A stretch of DNA of 6,541 bases, taken from positions 1 to 6,541 of the forward strand of contig JAUNUE010000103.1 in the NCBI GenBank assembly GCA_030538335.1, in the 5' to 3' direction. This stretch comes from Allobrachymonas sp. (lineage in GTDB: Bacteria; Pseudomonadota; Gammaproteobacteria; Burkholderiales; Burkholderiaceae_C). Position numbers and translations under genes: made by a program. The notes under the pieces were generated by a model. That model did not search any database. It had not been told where the DNA came from and saw only the letters and a program-made list of their open reading frames with translations. This document shows, piece by piece, positions 5,383-6,541 of the stretch (positions within the stretch are counted from its first letter, which is position 1; each line of letters opens with the position of its first letter).

Positions 5383-6438
5383 TTACCCGAAGTTGGCAAA
5401 TTCGGGCTTTTTATGCGGTGCTGTTGCTGCCAGGGCACTGCGGGCTTGCGTCAGCAAATCCTCAACAAACAAGGCTTGCGCATACGGGTGCTCACAGGTG
5501 CGGGCGGCCTGTACCAACGCCTGGTTCCATTGCGACAGTTTGCGTACCGAGGGCAGAGCTGGCACGGCTGGCAAGCTGTCTGCATCAAAAAACCGGGGTT
5601 GTGCGCCTGCCTTGAGCGCCAGCAGGTCGTGGCAGATTTTTTGCAAGATGCCGATGAGTTGCGCAGGCGTACATGCGGCAAACGCCTCGGTGTGGCCTGC
5701 CGCTGCGGCGCGGGGCAACTGTTGCCAGCGCGCGGCATCGACGCCCGATTGCGCCAGATCCAACGCATCCTGCGGCCTGCCACCTGCGGCGGCCAGCAGC
5801 ACGGGCGCTTGCGTTGCATCCATGCCCTGCCCTTGCAGCCACGTCAGCGCCTCGGCTGTTTCGGGCCAGTGCATGACATGCCCCAGGCAGCGGCTGCGGA
5901 TAGTGGGCAGCAGCGCATGGGCGGCCTCGCTGGCAAGTACAAAGCGCGTATCGCCGGGCGGTTCTTCCAGCGTTTTGAGCAAGGCATTGGCCGTAATGGC
6001 ATTCATGCGCTCGGCCGGGTAAACCAGCACCACCTTGCCCCGGTTGCGGCTGCTGGTGCGCTGGGAAAACTCTACGGCGGCACGCATGCCTTCGATGCGG
6101 ATTTCCTTGCTGGGCTTGCGTTTTTTGTCGTCCAGGTCTTTTTGCGTTTTTTCATCCAGCGGCCAGCCCAGCGCCAGCATCTGCACTTCGGGCATCAGCA
6201 CACACACATCGGCATGGGTGCGCGCGGCAATGCCGTGGCAACTGGGGCACTGGCCGCACGGCAGCGCGTTGTCTTGCGGCTGCTCGCAAAGCCACGCCTG
6301 CGCCAAGGTGAGTGCCAAGTCCCACTGGCCTAGTCCCGAAGGCCCCTGCAGCAGCCAGGCATGGCCGCGCTGTTGCAGCAAGGCGGTGGCCTGGCGTTGC
6401 AGCCAGAGGGCAAGCGAAGTGGCGGGGGTGTTGTTCAT
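5383..6438 (-). CDS. holB: DNA polymerase III subunit delta'
   Basis: This 351-residue protein is the delta' subunit of the clamp loader, which helps load the beta sliding clamp during DNA replication. The nucleotide site GPSGLGQW (32-39) lacks the Walker A lysine, as expected for delta', which does not hydrolyse ATP. A four-cysteine zinc module follows: Cys51, Cys61, Cys64 and Cys67 (CGQCPSC). The Walker B region is degenerate around KVVLVYPAERMN (135-146), then NALLKTLEEPP (151-161) and the sensor 1 SRC motif (182-184). The insert GWPLDEKTQKDLDDKKRKP (91-109) looks typical of Burkholderiales homologs. I chose the ATG at 6438, where the conserved LALWLQRQ block begins. A TTG at 6480, four bases after the tmk stop, would add 14 residues with no family resemblance. 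It ends with TAA at 5383-5385. The preceding gene is tmk, an arrangement shared with many proteobacteria. Confidence 0.95.
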   Translation of the reverse strand: MNNTPATSLALWLQRQATALLQQRGHAWLLQGPSGLGQWDLALTLAQAWLCEQPQDNALPCGQCPSCHGIAARTHADVCVLMPEVQMLALGWPLDEKTQKDLDDKKRKPSKEIRIEGMRAAVEFSQRTSSRNRGKVVLVYPAERMNAITANALLKTLEEPPGDTRFVLASEAAHALLPTIRSRCLGHVMHWPETAEALTWLQGQGMDATQAPVLLAAAGGRPQDALDLAQSGVDAARWQQLPRAAAAGHTEAFAACTPAQLIGILQKICHDLLALKAGAQPRFFDADSLPAVPALPSVRKLSQWNQALVQAARTCEHPYAQALFVEDLLTQARSALAATAPHKKPEFANFG

Positions 6439-6484
6439 GGCTATGCAGGAATTATGCGGCAGTGCGGCCTGTGGCTCCAAAGGT

Positions 6485-6541
6485 TCAGCCCCAGGAGCGC
6501 GTCAACAACTCATCCAGCGCATCTGTAATGACCTGGCCCTC
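6485..6541 (-). CDS. tmk: Thymidylate kinase, C-terminal end only
   Basis: Only the last 18 codons plus TGA are visible; the gene runs off the right edge. The read-out EGQVITDALDELLTRSWG is consistent with the C-terminal helix of dTMP kinase, and the position directly before holB (46 bases upstream of its ATG) is the standard one. The enzyme makes dTDP from dTMP for DNA synthesis. None of its catalytic motifs lie in this window, so the call depends on this tail and gene order. Confidence 0.75.
   Translation of the reverse strand, partial: EGQVITDALDELLTRSWG

Noticed and set aside
5164..6333. 389-codon + strand open frame opposite holB
   Set aside because: Its length is impressive but the product is Gly/Arg/Gln-rich with no domain signal, and the opposite strand encodes a complete delta' subunit with all expected motifs.

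Overview
The window looks like a chromosomal segment of a betaproteobacterium, most likely Burkholderiales and probably Comamonadaceae-like. This rests on the gene order (tmk-holB-pilZ-tatD, then an ankyrin protein), the high GC content of the right two thirds, and the protein sequence of the delta' subunit. The assignment comes from family knowledge, not from a database search.

Two transcription units converge on a non-coding gap at about 2039-2375. On the left, + strand, is the 3' end of a very large secreted adhesin gene, open to the left edge (2-2038). Its visible part holds the end of a VCBS/cadherin-like repeat, a T1SS-143-type repeat, a von Willebrand A domain with a complete MIDAS motif, five RTX nonapeptides and a type I secretion C-terminal signal. 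On the right, - strand and read right to left, is a co-directional run: the end of tmk (6541-6485), holB (6438-5383), pilZ (5240-4848), tatD (4806-3949), a signal-peptide-bearing ankyrin repeat protein (3906-3049) and a PmtA-like SAM methyltransferase (3029-2376). Most spacings are 19-46 nt. The exception is a 142-nt gap between holB and pilZ.

The gap between the converging units contains a perfect 12-bp inverted repeat (2143-2174), the best candidate for a shared bidirectional terminator, and a second bulged stem-loop (2217-2258).

The - strand run mixes functions: nucleotide supply (Tmk), clamp loading (HolB), type IV pilus biogenesis (PilZ), a metal-dependent nuclease (TatD), a probable periplasmic scaffold (ankyrin) and a probable membrane-lipid methyltransferase. 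The tmk-holB-pilZ-tatD core is a known conserved arrangement, also seen in Pseudomonas. I see no mobile element, CRISPR array, tRNA or rRNA. I do not find a convincing new system here. The most interesting items are the VWA-bearing adhesin tail, the exported ankyrin protein with its AT-rich leader, and the structured intergenic region.
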